NCBI RefSeq assembly: GCF_020184175.1
Contig: NC_065531.1
Coordinates: 66,666,806 to 66,730,805 of the forward strand
Source of the DNA: Aphis gossypii
Lineage: Eukaryota; Arthropoda; Insecta; Hemiptera; Aphididae
Length of the DNA: 64,000 bases
Direction: 5' to 3'
The notes under the pieces were generated by a model. That model worked only from the letters and a program-made list of their open reading frames with translations. It made no database searches and was not told the origin of the DNA. The translations under genes were made by a program, and so were the position numbers. Every line of letters begins with the position of its first letter. The first letter of the stretch is position 1. Positions 38,804-52,256 of the stretch are shown piece after piece.

Positions 38804-39762
38804 CTAACATTTTAATGTTAAATTTAAATAAATGTAATATTTTGAGGAAAATAAAAATATATTATGCTAACTATCAAGTACAAGATCAATATGCAATTTG
38901 AGTAAATTGCCCCCTTCAGTTTAAAACCATAAATATATAATATTATATATTAGTAAAATATTTATTTATGACTACATTATTAATTTTTAATAAATAAAAA
39001 ATGTTATTGTATGAAATCACCAATAAACTTATTCTTTATTTGAATTTTTTAGGCAGTAAACATCATATTTCAGAATATTATTGGAACTTAGTATTATAGT
39101 TGTCAGGTAGTATAGTATTTAAACAATAATTTAAATACAGAATTTGTATCGTTCCACTAGTTCAGTAGTGTGTGGTCAAGTATAGCGCAAGTGACATGCT
39201 TCAATGACATCGTATAAAAAATAGGAATTATTAATTTATTTTATAACTAAAGGTTTTGTTGGACATAGAGTTAATATACAATTTAACAATATATATATTT
39301 AGATAAATTTTAAGGTCTGTGACTAAGTTTGGCGAAGACAAACTATAACTTTGTATGACGTGGTTAATTTTAACCATGAGATGGATCGGAATGGAAAATA
39401 AAAAATAGTGTCTTGTAGAGTATGAAAGAACATGAAAACTTACCAAAACAAACAAATTGGAGTAGTCTAAAGAGCTATTCAGAATGAATGAGATGGATGC
39501 ATAGTTCGAGGTAATATGATGGGAAGCTAGCGTGAGAATATTAAGAATTAAGAGGATCAGGGTTTAGTAATGTAGCGGATATTCGATTTTTAATAGAAAA
39601 GCTGCAAAAGGAAGAAAGCAGGTTTGAAGTCGTTCATGTAGTTGGTTAAAAAATAACACATAATCATGTTACTCCTCCACATTCTAATCGACCGCTGTAC
39701 CGTATACCACGCAAAAATAGAAATGAGGAAACACACTATTATAGTTTTTTGTTATAATGTAC

Positions 39763-39763
<1 letters not shown>

Positions 39764-39799
<36 letters not shown>
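39764..39799. repeat. (AT)n microsatellite
   Basis: About 18 AT units. The preceding 39300-39660 block, higher in G+C, has old broken reading frames that I could not assign. Confidence 0.9.
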
Positions 39800-39802
<3 letters not shown>

Positions 39803-42800
39803 TATCTAAACGAGTACATTTATTCCATAATATATGTATATTTTATTACTTACTTTTAATTTGTACTGTCCATTATTTATCAGTACCTATGATTTACCTA
39901 GGTTTTTACATTTTTATTGGAAAATAAATATGACGGACAATGATCTTGCTGCAACAAGGTTTTGAGCCTTATAACTATTGGATTCTAAATAATAATCTGG
40001 TATAGAATAATTTAATAATAAAATAAATTATCCTACACTCGATACATATCGATGTAATTACGAAGATTAAAATAGCTTATAGGATAGTACCTACCTACGT
40101 GCGTTAACAATAATTATTTGTACATTACCAGCGGTACTTGGTTTTCATAACAGATCAAAGACTTGTAAAAAAGAGTATTCATTTGGAAAAAAAACTCTGA
40201 AACATTAATATTATATTATAATATAATACGTATATGAGTTGACCGGCAGTTGTAAAAGGTCGTATAGATGTATAATATAGACTATAGATACGCCATGACG
40301 CTTAACCTTTTTTTCCGTTTGCCAATGAAAATATGAAATGATATTAAATTATGAATACAATATAATGTTTCAAATACTTTCGTGCTTTAAATTTGAATGT
40401 GGATTTCGTAGTAATAATATATTTAGAATTATTAAGATGGAATGATCAAGACGTAATGTAGCACAATATTTAGTAATTATATATAATATACAATGTATCT
40501 AGGTATACTGCAATGTAGTAGAATGTATCTTGTTTATTTAATAACTATTATACTCGTACTTCATAGCACTATAGCCATTCCTACACCGTTGTTAAAATAT
40601 ATAATACTATATACTTAAGGTGACAGGTTTTGAAAAATGTAATGGGTGCCCTAGGTGTTATAAACTCCAACTAATTTCCCTTAAAGAAAGGTTTTTTAGT
40701 ATGCGGCTTACTAAAATAATAAAAACGTATGCAGATGTATAAAAACTATATTTCTGAATCAAATAGAAATTTCATTGTAATTGAGTGGTGTCATTTCAAA
40801 ACGTATTATTTCAACTTTATACTTTTTATAGAATATTATGATTTTTAAACAATTGAATTACATCATAATATCCTATTTCTAAAAAATAGTACGTTTTGGA
40901 TATACTTAAGTTGTTTTATATTCTAAATTTCTGTATTCTGTAAAAAAAATAAAAACTAATATATAAATATATATTAATATATCTTTAATGTAAGAAAAAA
41001 AAATAATAAATATTAATAAAATAAATAAATTATTATTATTAAAATAGTGGTTCTTTTTAATTTAATTTTAGTGGATCTTAAACATATTAATAATTTCTTT
41101 ATACATTTAATAATGTTTTTTACAACAAAGTAGATAATGATGCAAGTCTTCTTGAATTATCAAAGATTTAAACTTATTAAATTTAGCCTTTAGGTAATGC
41201 AGTATAAAATAATTTGTGGTCACGTGATTTCTTGTGTTAAAAAAAATAAAATTTTTTTAATACATCATAATTAATTGTAAATATTTAAACACTTGTTTCT
41301 TAAATTAACAATTATAATAACATATTCAACAGATTATTATGTGCAAATGATGGATTATTATTAAACTTTAATTTTTTGAAACGTTTCGAAAACTGATTTC
41401 AATCATGAATTAAAAATTGAATAGCGGAAACTGTAGTAGCGCATAAACATATATATTGTTTATATTAATCATTATACTTGAATTTGAGAAAATAATTTAC
41501 AATACATCACCTATATAATTTTTCACGATTATTATTTATGAAAATACAATATTATGTTTACTATTTGAAGATATTTATCACGATGTTTAAAATAATTGTA
41601 GATATTTTGGTTAAAGAATTGTGATAATTTAAAATTCAAGAAAATAAGGATATTCGATATTTGTTAGTACAAAAATATAATATATTTATTTTCATTTATT
41701 TTTTCATATTTACTAGTATAATAGGTATATTCATATTTAAATTGAAAATATCTCTCGGTATTGCTATATGCAAAATCAAAATCACTTTGGATTAGGGATT
41801 TTATTTTCTGAAAAATAAAGCTACTTGATTATTTTTTTGAGTTTACTTTTTTTTAAAAACATGTAAAACATAAAAATTCTTGAGGTTGGTTTATGGACAA
41901 TCTCTTTTTAAATGGAATATAATAGTGGTTCCATTATGATAGCTAGACACAACGATAAAAAGCACACATTTCGATATAAAATTAACACCTTCGTCAAAAA
42001 TATGAAAACATTATTCAAAAATTTTAATAATTTCTAAATTCAAGTTAAACATAATTTTTGTATAATGACGTTAAAATCATTTAATTCCTAAAAAAACAGT
42101 TGACAGTGACCACATTGTCGCTTTTATAATGATATTATATTTTATTGAATATTTATAGGTATATGTATCGATACTATAACAAAATATGTTATGATTATTT
42201 TATTTTATAACGCATAGAACTAATTAATATAATAGAATAGATTTATTATATGATACACCATTGATATAAAATTATAAAAAAACTTTTGATTCTATTTTCT
42301 GTTTTAACATCATCTAAGTATAATATAAACAACATTGATATTTAAATATTTAATAATAAAATAATGAACGTAGAATTCTGTACACGCTTTTCGAGTACAC
42401 TCTGGGGAGTCCGATTTTCGGTATTAGGTACAAGATATTATAAAATTATAAACAGTTGAAATCGGCTTGAATTTTCTTCGCTATTTAACTCGTTGTATAC
42501 AGTTAGAACAAGTTATTTTTGTAAAAGGAAAGATCAAGAAGAACACACAAAAGAAAAAACACCGTCAATATAGGTACCTATTAAAAACCGTACCTACCTA
42601 AACTGATGACACGATATAATCGGAAGTTTTCACACTACTGACGATACTCGTAATCATTATAAACTTAAAAACTCCAGAACTTTTAGAAACATTTTAGGTA
42701 TACATACTGTTTATGTATATACATAGTTATACGCATCCATGTTATACACACGATAAAAGATAACGACTTGCTCGTACTAACTGACAGTGGCTCGAGTACA

Positions 42801-43540
42801 ACAATAAGTTGTTATGCTTTTAGATCAAACAAATTTAATGCTTACCGAATAAGACATCAGTAATATCAAAAAATTACAAAACGTATGATAACAACATTAA
42901 TATACAGGTTTTACTTCTTACGTTTCATAATATATCAACTATGAAAATTACAGTTTGGAAATATTTAGCAATAAAATATAAATAATTAAGTTTTAAAAAA
43001 TTTATAAATTATAGTTTAGCAACTGTTTTTCTAAATAATTATTTCAGAGTTAATATTATTAACTCAGAATTTTAATCAATATCTATTTTTCACAAAGTTT
43101 CTCCAAATAAGTTATACATAAAAAATGAAAAATAAATTAGAAAATGAAAATATATTTATGTGTAAAACAATGTTATTAAATAAAGTAAAATTACTTTAAA
43201 ATCAGTGGATTAATACCACAATAAGGCAAGGATTAAATACCCTAACCTAAATATTAGATCAATAACAAGTAACTTACTTCATATAATATATCAGAGTAGA
43301 TATAATATTCGGATTGTGCAAAATTAAGTTAGGCATTAGTTTATACGTTTAGATAAAATATAATGTTTAGACTACCTTTAATGTCATAATCTTTGGTTAC
43401 TTTTCATCAAAGTTTATCTCACAGAACTATAATGTACTTAACAGTAGTATACATAGTATAATAAAATCATTAAAAATATTAACTAATTTGATTGTTTTTT
43501 TTTTTTTTTTTATAATTTTGTACTGTTACTTAATATTGTT
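39800..43540. other. AT-rich intergenic stretch
   Basis: Nothing supportable as a gene. A fragment of the R1 start lies just beyond it at about 43545-43620 ('cgaaaacaattctgagcg'). Confidence 0.5.
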
Positions 43541-44401
43541 ATGAATAAAAATGCATTTTTTATTTCATACGAAAACAATTCTGAGCGAGGGTGATCTGTC
43601 AGTATATATTTTATGATGTAGGTATGTATTATATATAGAACCATGTATAATTATTTATTTCACTACTATAGTAATACAGTAGGTTTTATTTTTTGCCCAA
43701 AACATTTCATTTATTGTATCATTAATATTTAATGAGCATTTATTTAAAGTTAGAATTTAAAAATCGCGAATATTTTTAAATTATTTTTTTATCTAGTCAA
43801 AAACTGATGAAATATTTAATTTGTATAGCTAAGGGTTTGTAACAAGGATGCATTTGAGTCGAGACTAGGGGAGGTGGGGGAGGGGGGTGAAACTAATTTT
43901 TCTTATTTCGTGTAAATAAATAAAAATATGAGAACCAAATTTAATTATTAAATTAATGTATTATATTGAAAAATACGAGTGATGGGGGGGGGAGGGTGAA
44001 TGCTCCCTTCGACCCCCAATACGACATTGGTTTATAATTTAATAAAAGTTTCCTTATAAGTATTTCTCACTAAAATCCAAAAATCTAGATAGTATGTTTT
44101 TATTTTTAATATAATATTTATAATATTTATATATGTACCTATGCATAACAAAATAATACACATCTCGTGGTTGATTTGAATCTTAAATTATGATAATACG
44201 TTAGGTATGTTTTGTTATTATATCTTAATAAATGAGTGGACTATTATATAATAATACACCTATTGATTTATAATAAAACGATGATGATATTTATAAAGGT
44301 CGAGAAAAATATTAATGCAATGATACGAATAAAACGCATGGCAACTGTATTGTAAACAATAAATACAATACATTATTATCGGTAATACACAAAACCAACT
44401 A

Positions 44402-44732
44402 ATCAATTTTTTAAATTGTGTCTTGTCGCTGCTTTGTGTGTAACGACGTAACGTGTAATAACGACCACTTTGACTTCGACGGATGCGGTGGAGGTAGAGA
44501 CTTCGTCGACGACGCCGAGATCTACAACGGCAGAGGTAATCGCGTTAAATTTGAAAACGGTTGCAGACGGGTCGGCGTCAGCGTCGTCGTCGTCGGTGGC
44601 GGTGGTTTCCGTTCAGGGGAAGACGTCCGACCCGGACTAGAGCGTGACCATCTCCCGGCAGATCCGTCGCGCGCTGGAATGTCCCATATGCCTGACGTTC
44701 ATGTCGGTCATATCGTGCTACTGCCCCAACGG
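44402..44732 (+). repeat. Inverted segmental duplication, copy 1
   Basis: About 330 bp from 'tcaattttttaaattgtgtc' to 'tgccccaacgg' recur in reverse at 46012-46343 with roughly 90% identity by eye. The copies diverge abruptly at both ends. The segment carries the 5' coding part of a SINA-like gene. Confidence 0.85.
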
Positions 44733-44754
44733 TCGTCCTGCTCTTGGTCTTTAA
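44461..44754 (+). pseudogene. SIAH/SINA-like RING E3 ligase 5' exon, copy 1 (broken)
   Basis: The frame runs through a Ser/Thr/Ala-rich N-terminus, a S-D-P-D / V-T-I-S-R-Q-I stretch and R-R-A-L-E-C-P-I-C-L, the start of a SIAH-type RING (C-x2-C), then S-C-Y-C-P-N-G. The start codon is ACG instead of ATG, a TAG interrupts before the RING, and the RING His is replaced by Arg. The frame ends at TAA after the half-RING, where homology to copy 2 also stops, suggesting an exon boundary. Family recognition is from the RING motif. Confidence 0.6.
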
Positions 44755-44998
44755 TTCGTTGTTCGAGTCGAAACACGTGATACAGTACTTTAAGTCGGGC
44801 GTCGCCGGGTTGACGTTATTCTTGTCGCGACGGTGGTAGTTCATCATGAACAGTGCCGCCTTGATGCGCGACTGAGCGATCCGGGACATCATCACCCAGG
44901 TCATTCCGTACGTCGACTGGACCAAGTATGTCTGGCGTCGTTTCTTTATTTTCTTTATTCACATCGTCCACTTTCAGCTGGGTTTTCTGAAAACACAA
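44735..44998 (-). other. Conserved-looking open frame, unassigned
   Basis: On the minus strand, after an acceptor-like tgtgttttcag (near 44990), a GC-rich frame of about 70 codons reads A-L-F-M-M-N-Y-H-R-R-D-K and ends in a C-I-T-C-F-D-S-N-N-E region. The plus strand is also largely open here because of the composition. It adjoins RING copy 1 with no shared sequence. I do not recognise it; it may be a second gene fragment. Confidence 0.3.
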
Positions 44999-45198
44999 GA
45001 GTGTGCGTTTAAAATAATTGTTTATTATATAGTTACAATGGTATTATTATTATAAGGTCGATGAGAAAAAACGAAAAACTGTTTTCACGCCAGTAGCGCG
45101 TTTTACGTAATACTTGGAGGGCGTGTGTATACTAAAAGAGTGAGATGGTGCATTTCGGCGGGTCTGTATCATTGTGGCAGTTATACGAGGGGGGGAAT

Positions 45199-45300
45199 CA
45201 GTGACGTATTCAGGAATTTGTCATGGGGAGGGTCCAGAAAATTTTCATAATTCAAATCCGTGGGAGGCAAAGCCCTACACCCCTCTATACACTTTATTAA
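45199..45300 (+). mobile_element. hAT-like terminal fragment
   Basis: 'cagtgacgtattcaggaat' followed by a G-run ('atggggagggtcc') looks like the left end of a hAT MITE, but no right end or target duplication was found. The following 45300-45960 is AT-rich with no feature. Confidence 0.35.
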
Positions 45301-45968
45301 ATGAATTTACCATATTTTTATGTAGAAATCCAATTTATTACAATGAATTAACAGAAATCCATTTTGATTTTAATTATTTATTTTTAATCATATAAAACAA
45401 CATTTATATTACAAATTTCAATTTTCTTGGACTTAGTATCATTTCATTGATTATTTCATCAACATAATATAGAATAATTCTATTTTATAATATGTACTAA
45501 AAAATTGAAAGAATCAACTATAAGAAAATAAAAAGGAACTATAAAGTGATTTATAATATTTTTATTTGGTCTTGTAATATTATTCTGTTAAAATCAGTTT
45601 TTATGTTTATTATGGAATAATTATTTTAAACCATGATTATAGTCAAATTAAAAATTATTCAACATATTTTATATATAAAAGTAATTTGATATGTAAATCG
45701 TACATCACAACTATATAGTAAAATTATCATTATAAAAGTATGTTAAAATAATGGTTTATTACCAATGAGGTAAAAAGATCTACCTCAGATACATCAGTGT
45801 CAAACAAAGCGTAGGTGTCTCATGTAAAATACTAAATATTCAAAAAAACATTGGATTTTTAATTTTTTAAATATTTTTTAATGCAAATTACATGAAATAA
45901 AAATGTTTCAAGTTATATTTTAGTGGAAGTTAATCATTGAAAATGTGTTTTTTGTGTCAACTGAAAAA

Positions 45969-46283
45969 TTACATATATTGAGATATGCTCTGTTGCAGTT
46001 TAACTGCGTGCCCGTTGAGGCAGTAGCACGATATGGCCGACATGAGCATCAGGCATATTGGACATTCCAGTGCGCGACGAATCTGCCGGGAGATGGTCAC
46101 GATTTCGTCCGGGTCGGACGTCTACCCCGAAATGGAAACCACCGCCACTGAAGACGACGACGCGGACGCTGACCCGTCTGCAGCTGTTTTTGAATTTGAC
46201 TCGATTACCTCTGCCGTTGTAGATCTCGGCGTCATCGATGAAGTCTCTACCTCCATCGCATCCGTCGAAGTCAAAGTGGTCAT
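45969..46283 (-). pseudogene. SIAH/SINA-like RING E3 ligase 5' exon, copy 2 (broken)
   Basis: The inverted partner of copy 1 keeps the ATG (46283). It has M-T-T-L-T-S-T-D-A, a poly-Ser stretch, D-P-D-E-I-V-T-I-S-R-Q-I, A-L-E-C-P-I-C-L and C-Y-C-L-N-G-H, so the RING His is intact. A TAG interrupts at a different position from copy 1, so each copy was disabled independently. Homology to copy 1 ends just after N-G; the frame then runs 12 more codons to TAA. Downstream SIAH parts (second half of RING, SINA domain) are absent. Confidence 0.6.
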
Positions 46284-46343
46284 TATTACACGTTACGTCG
46301 TTACATACAAAGCAGCGACAAGACACAATTTAAAAAATTGATC
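46012..46343 (-). repeat. Inverted segmental duplication, copy 2
   Basis: Reverse partner of 44402-44732. Its outer edge (about 46344) is exactly where the retrotransposon gag fragment begins. Confidence 0.85.
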
Positions 46344-46555
46344 AATTGTACAATTGTATCATTATTAACCTGACCATTTTTAATATTTAAAAGATTAAAC
46401 TCATTAAACAGTTGCTCTACTTCAACATTATTTACATTCTTGTTTGATTTGCAAATTACAGCTAAATACCCTATTTTATTACAAATTGTACACTTATAGC
46501 TACGGTACCTGCAATCTGTGAAGTTGTGATTATTTTTTCCACAATGAAAACACGC
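46301..46555 (-). pseudogene. Ty3/gypsy-type gag zinc-knuckle fragment
   Basis: The frame opens with a CCHC knuckle (C-F-H-C-G-K-N-N-H-N-F-T-D-C) and a second Cys pair C-T-I-C-N-K-I-G-Y-L-A..C, in which the usual His is Tyr. This pattern is typical of gag-pol proteins of insect Ty3/gypsy (K02A2.6-like) elements. A TAA precedes the knuckle. The frame reads straight through the junction into duplication copy 2 before stopping. No protease or reverse transcriptase motifs follow. Confidence 0.6.
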
Positions 46556-46895
46556 TTAACCTACTTGACTCGTTGTTGCACGGAACCCTTCAATTGTACG
46601 TGTAACTGAGTGCATATAAGTCATAAGATGAATTGTAAAGATTTCTGTCTTGGAGACATAAACTTTTTTTATGGGGAGGTGTTGTGGGCTACGAGAAGTA
46701 GACGCACCAATCATTACATTGCAATAAGAATGCATTTACGAGTGTGGTCACTTACTTTTCAACAATTTATTTTCACATTTCAATTATAGGTAATAATTAT
46801 AATATAGTATTGTAGTACATTATAAAATACAGATACTCATTTGCAATAACAAGTACAAGGACATCTGATTCCACCCAGAAGGCTGCGGGTCGATG

Positions 46896-47069
46896 CATGG
46901 GCGCCCATAAAAAACATTTTAGGGGGGTCAAAATAAAAAAATTCTCAAATGTAAGGTAATAAAGATAATAATAATATTATGGTAATATTTATTGAGCTAC
47001 AAGTTTTAAATATTTTTTGTCCAGGGGGGGGCAAGTGCCCCATCTTGCCTCCCCCAATGGGCGCCCATG
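46896..47069. mobile_element. hAT-type MITE (174 bp)
   Basis: Termini 'catgggcgcccat' and 'atgggcgcccatg' are perfect inverted repeats bracketed by the 8-bp duplication 'ggtcgatg' (46888-46895, 47070-47077). A G-run lies near each end. Confidence 0.95.
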
Positions 47070-47077
47070 GGTCGATG

Positions 47078-49680
47078 TAAACAAGAGTCGCACCATATAA
47101 TATAAGGGGGCCCAAAGAGCAGCAACGGTAGATGTACCATAGCTGCAGAGACTTGAGCACCTTCACGACACTCAGCGACTTTTGTATTAGTTATATACTT
47201 ATATGTATTCCATTCATGCATCATAATAAACACATTATTTGTTTTTAAGTTGTAATTTTCATTTAAAATAACACTCTGGATTTACTGGATTCGAAATTGA
47301 TATTGGCACTCAACAATATAATATATAACTTACAACACGCGTACACGATATAAGTATACGATACTCAAACCAACATATTGTGTTCTTTTAATATACAATG
47401 TTCATACGAGTACTATGGTACTATACGTATATATCTGTATGTATATAGGTATATAGGTGTATAAACTATAAATCTAGATTACGTATTTAATAATATTATG
47501 ATTTTTGCACCCGTTTATCGTAACATACTCAATCCATTGACGAATTTGATTGTCATTATATGATATTATATATTATAAAATATATATAATAATTATAATT
47601 ATAAGAATAATAGCCATAATGAATTATTATAAGTTTGTCGTTGTCGGCATACCTATATAAATTTTTGCTATAATCATAATAATATGAACCTACGACGAGT
47701 TATTTAGAAGAGCAAAATTTGTACTTCATCGTGTATAAAAAAATGTTGATTCGTGTTAGTCACTACTGTGCAGTACACTGCGAACGAGGGACGGTATTTA
47801 GTTAAAAATCTCGTTTTCCGCTAATGATAGGTTAGGTACCACAAGTGGTCAATAAAATACAACGAACATTTATTATGACACTATATTAAGTGGATTGAGA
47901 GTTGGCTATACAAAGTTAACTTCATATTATTACTATTTACTAACTTAATACTCAAAGCAGAATCTCTTACATGTTTAATTTATGGAACATCATACAGTTA
48001 TTAACAAAAAATTAAAAAAACAACGTAAAAGTATTTTAATTGAATCTTGTCTTGTCAGCACAAAAGACAAAGAAAATAAAACAATATATCCTACCAAGTA
48101 TGTAAATGAAGTCGTAGAATTAGTCTGAATTATAAAAATTAATAAAATAATACATTTTTTAAAAAATAAATTGATTAATATAAACTAATTCATATAAATA
48201 TTAACCTATTTAGTGGACGGTTTCTACTATTAAGCCTTTTGTCAGACCTTTTTCTATTAACATTTAAGCTTATAGTACAATATATTATAAATATAGATTA
48301 GGTATAATTTATTGATTTCAAATAAAGATAAAATTTTTTTTTGTATTTTTTCAATATCTTCTAGTAGGTAGTTATTAGTTATGTGTATAATTACTTATGT
48401 ATAATCGTTATATAAAAAAAAAGAAAAGAAAAAAAGTAAACTATAATAATTATGACTAATTAGACAGCACGGTGGTAAAATTGAAGATACTTAAATAAAA
48501 TATAATATTGTTATATTGTTATTATTACTTTTAAATTTCAATTATAGCTTAATTAGTGTTGTTGGAAAACATTTATTATGCTTAATATATATATTATGCA
48601 TAAAGCCGGTCTAAATGAGGATTTGAAACGGGCTCGCTAAAAGTTTGTTTATGAAATATACGTCAGTAATAATGTTTTCAAACGCGTACAAATGACGTGT
48701 ATAATAAATAATAATGTACAAATATATGACGTTAGACCAACTGTTATATAATAATAATATATTATAAATCGTAACGAGTGCGGACCACGGTGGGCGGCTG
48801 TAGTGGCAATCATTCGGCAGTTGAAAAGTTCTCCGCATTATATTAATATGATTAAAGAAATGAAATACGGCCGGACGCGGGGATTTATGATCGTTGTGAG
48901 TTCAGCGAAACCGTTTTGTTGAAAGTCGCAAATAAACTCCTTGCCCGTAAACTCTGTTTTTGTTCTCATTTAAACGCATATAATATGTACGCAACGTACG
49001 ACGACTGTAACTCGAACGGTTATTGTTGGACGACTTGATATTTTCGCAGATTAAATTAATTGCCTAGTTTTGGGGCCGTGTACAGAATATTGATAATCTG
49101 TTATTGATTTTTTTTTTTATTTCATACAGTTTTAAAAATTTCATTGTATATTAAACGCAGAAATGTTTTTTTTTTATAAAATGTCTATAATATGTAATTA
49201 TATATTTTATTCAACATACGTTATTCTAGTATCATTATTTTGATAATTAAAGTAATTATAAATTTGTTGAATAGGTAAAGAGTTAGATAAAAAATTATAT
49301 AAACTACTACAATATACCCAGTACCAATTATCAATTATATAATAATACCATTTATTAGGACTTCAAATACCCGCTGTCAATGAATTAGCAAAGCTCCGGT
49401 ATAAGCGATTTAATAACAAATTAACTCACCACCCCAACCTCTTATCGTCTAACTATCATTTGCATATATTCTAGGAAATTCTCAAAAAAGTCTAAAAAAG
49501 CAGTGGTGTCGTGACTTGCTTATCTAATAATAATGAAAAAAAAACAGTTAAGTTAAACAAGAAAACCATTTATTTGTAAATGTGTAAATCAATATTATTT
49601 TTAATAGCCATCATAATACTATATTATTATTATTAGTCATAAGTTAGGACATTACACACTATATATTTTAGTTTATAGTA
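47078..49680. other. Mostly AT-rich stretch with one CpG island
   Basis: Moderately GC-rich to 47170, with an open minus-strand frame that I cannot assign and that would be continuous across the 46896 insertion site. A CpG-rich patch lies at 48770-49060. No joinable exons. Confidence 0.35.
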
Positions 49681-49689
49681 CGTTAAGCA

Positions 49690-50155
49690 CAACAAAACAT
49701 GCGACAGACGGATTTTTTTGTTCGTTTCCATAACGAACAGCAGGGTTTCAACCGTGATTCCCTTAGGCTCATCAGTTACAGTACTGCGGTTGATTATTGG
49801 ATCTAAACAAGTGGGCGCATAGGTCGGTTTTGTTGATGCATTTTCAACTTAGGTCTTTGACCAAAACCTGCAACGGAATGCATTAAGATTTTGTTGCATC
49901 GGTTGCACCAAACGCCGTGTAAATGTTCCGCATCGAACACCATAATTTCTTCGGTGGACCGGTGAAGTGGCACCTCGCCAAGTCTGGTTTTGCCGGTCCC
50001 TCAGAAATTCGTTACATCGATGCAGAAGACAACGGTCGGTTCTACAACAATCGCCTGTACCACACATCACTGAAATATTGGGAAATGATCCAGATTGTTT
50101 CGCTATCAAATTGGAAAAATCGCTGCACACTTTTTCGGACTGACTACTTGTGAGT
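49690..50155. other. GC-rich unique block with overlapping frames
   Basis: Composition rises sharply between 49860 and 50150, and frames of 70-95 codons are open on both strands. The plus frame at 49923-50153 ends where R1 sequence begins. No motif or splice pair discriminates between them. Probably an old exon or retrocopy, unassigned. Confidence 0.3.
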
Positions 50156-50330
50156 GTTATTTTTTTTTTGAATTACAACTATATAAAAACATCGATTTTG
50201 TGGAAAATAGGTTTTGCGTGAAAATTCCCGTTTTCCGTCACTTTTTTATTGTTTCTCCCGATTTTTTTGAAAACTACTCAAACTATTTTTATAATAATGG
50301 TTTTTGCATTGCTATTTTCTGTTATTTTAT
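50156..50330 (+). repeat. R1 repeat 3' fragment
   Basis: Matches 54990-55100 in order ('atcgatttt', 'ggttttgcgt', 'cgttttccgtca', 'cgatttttttgaaaact'). Confidence 0.65.
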
Positions 50331-51191
50331 TCAATTTTCCATTAGTCATTTTATTTGTTTCTTATACAATCATCTTCGAATTACGATTTATAATATTAGC
50401 TATTATAATCAACACTATGAGTTTAATAATCTACTAATTACAAAATTTAGCTAAAAAGACAGTGTGTGATAGCTTGATTCAAATGAATAACTTTCTCGTC
50501 AAAATATGGAATATTATTTACAATAATATGCTAAACGCTTTGAAAATACTTAGTAGTTGCTACAAACAGCACGTCAACATTAATGTTAAATATATAATCT
50601 GCTATTAAATCCTAATACTGCATAGAAACTTTTTGATTTCTTAAGTTGTGTTTCACATACTTTTTTAATATATTATAGATGACATTAAAACAAAATATCA
50701 GTAGAAATTGAGTGGCTTGTTTACAACTTCGTAGGTCTTAAACAGTAAGCACCAGTCATAAAGGTATACCCTACAATTAAAATAATTACATTGTAGATGG
50801 AAAAGTGGAAAACAACATATACTTTATTTCATATATTATACGTTCTATGCATTCAAATTGACGGTGATAACAACTTTTGCTCACTTTTTGGTATTAAACC
50901 TATATTATATATAGGTAACATTAAACAGAACGTCATAACGACTACGTGGCCTTCTTAGCTTATTCTTAACGTTGACGTGTTGAAAATTATAATTATATAT
51001 TATATATAAATATACCTTTTGAAAAACTTTGACTCTTGTAGCGGGTTGAAAATAATAACCGTAACGCCATGATTTCATTTATATATTGTACGTATATAAT
51101 TTATTGGTAACGTAGTCATATTTATTGTCTTATGGATTATAAAATATGTACCTTAAAACAGGTAACTCCTATACTGACCTATAGTCTATAC

Positions 51192-51411
51192 TAAGGGTGA
51201 CCAACACGAACGAGTTCGCGAGCCATATAATACAATTATGCCAAGAGCAAAAAATGTTGATAAATACATTTTGTATAGCTAATTCGATAAATGTCCATAA
51301 ATGTTTACCAAAAAAATTAAAAGTTCATAACAATTTTAAGTCAATTTTGATTTTATAAATAAGACGTGAGCCACATCTGACTATGATGAGAGCCGAAAAT
51401 TGGCCACCCCG
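51192..51411. mobile_element. hAT-type MITE (220 bp)
   Basis: The 8-bp duplication 'gtctatac' (51184-51191, 51412-51419) brackets termini 'taagggtgaccaa' and 'ttggccaccccg'. The subterminal 'gagttcgcgagcc' and 'gtgagccacat' words resemble those in the element at 25864. Confidence 0.85.
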
Positions 51412-51941
51412 GTCTATACGGGGTATAGTGTAACAGAATGATAAATGATAATAGGTATATATTATTCCTATAACTTATTAATGTCTAACTTCAATTTTCG
51501 TCCTATTTAATACATGCAATTACTAATTAATCAACTAATCTGATTGTTTGGATATTAATAATAATTTATCTACGACGGTAAATGAATAATAAATCTGTTA
51601 TACGAAAAAAAAAATCCATTTATCTTCTGTTACGTTATTTAATAATCATTAATATTATTGCTACAGAATATTTAAATTTTAATAATATAATAGGTATATA
51701 TGGATAGAATCTACAAGCGACTTATCTGCTTAGAACACAATTGCTTGTAATATATGTTGTTGAATATAACTTAAGAATCCCTTAAATACGACATGACTGC
51801 GTACTAAAATAGTCTTATTGTCAAATTTATCCTTAGATAACTTTAAAAAAAATACAATACCTACAATTTATTATAGATGTTCTTTTTATCAACTAAAATA
51901 ATATTTTAAAAATGTTTTATGGGTAAAAATTAATTTATTTT

Positions 51942-51965
51942 CATATATATATATATATATATATT
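51942..51965. repeat. (AT)n microsatellite
   Basis: About 12 units of AT; a similar tract is at 56548-56570. Confidence 0.9.
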
Positions 51966-52256
51966 ATTTTTATCAATCTCATAATATTGTAGTTCAACAG
52001 TGGATAATAATAAAACGTTTTAATTTAATGCTTTAACTGATAAAAAATGGTAAAATATTGTGATGTATAATATACATACTTAGGATAGCTAAGCTCATCA
52101 TAATAATTTAAAATGCAAATTTTCCTTGAAATGTAATAATTTAGTAAAAACGCACGATTTTCTGAATTTTACATTAATTACATATTTTAATATTTTAATT
52201 TGAATACGTTTTTGATCAAACATTTCGGATTTATAGAGATATATTTTTATGTATAC

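Noticed and set aside
39231..39455. Minus-strand 74-codon frame with signal-like start.
   Set aside because: It contains a GTAAGT and is embedded in a degraded repeat-like block with broken frames on both strands; no consistent gene model.
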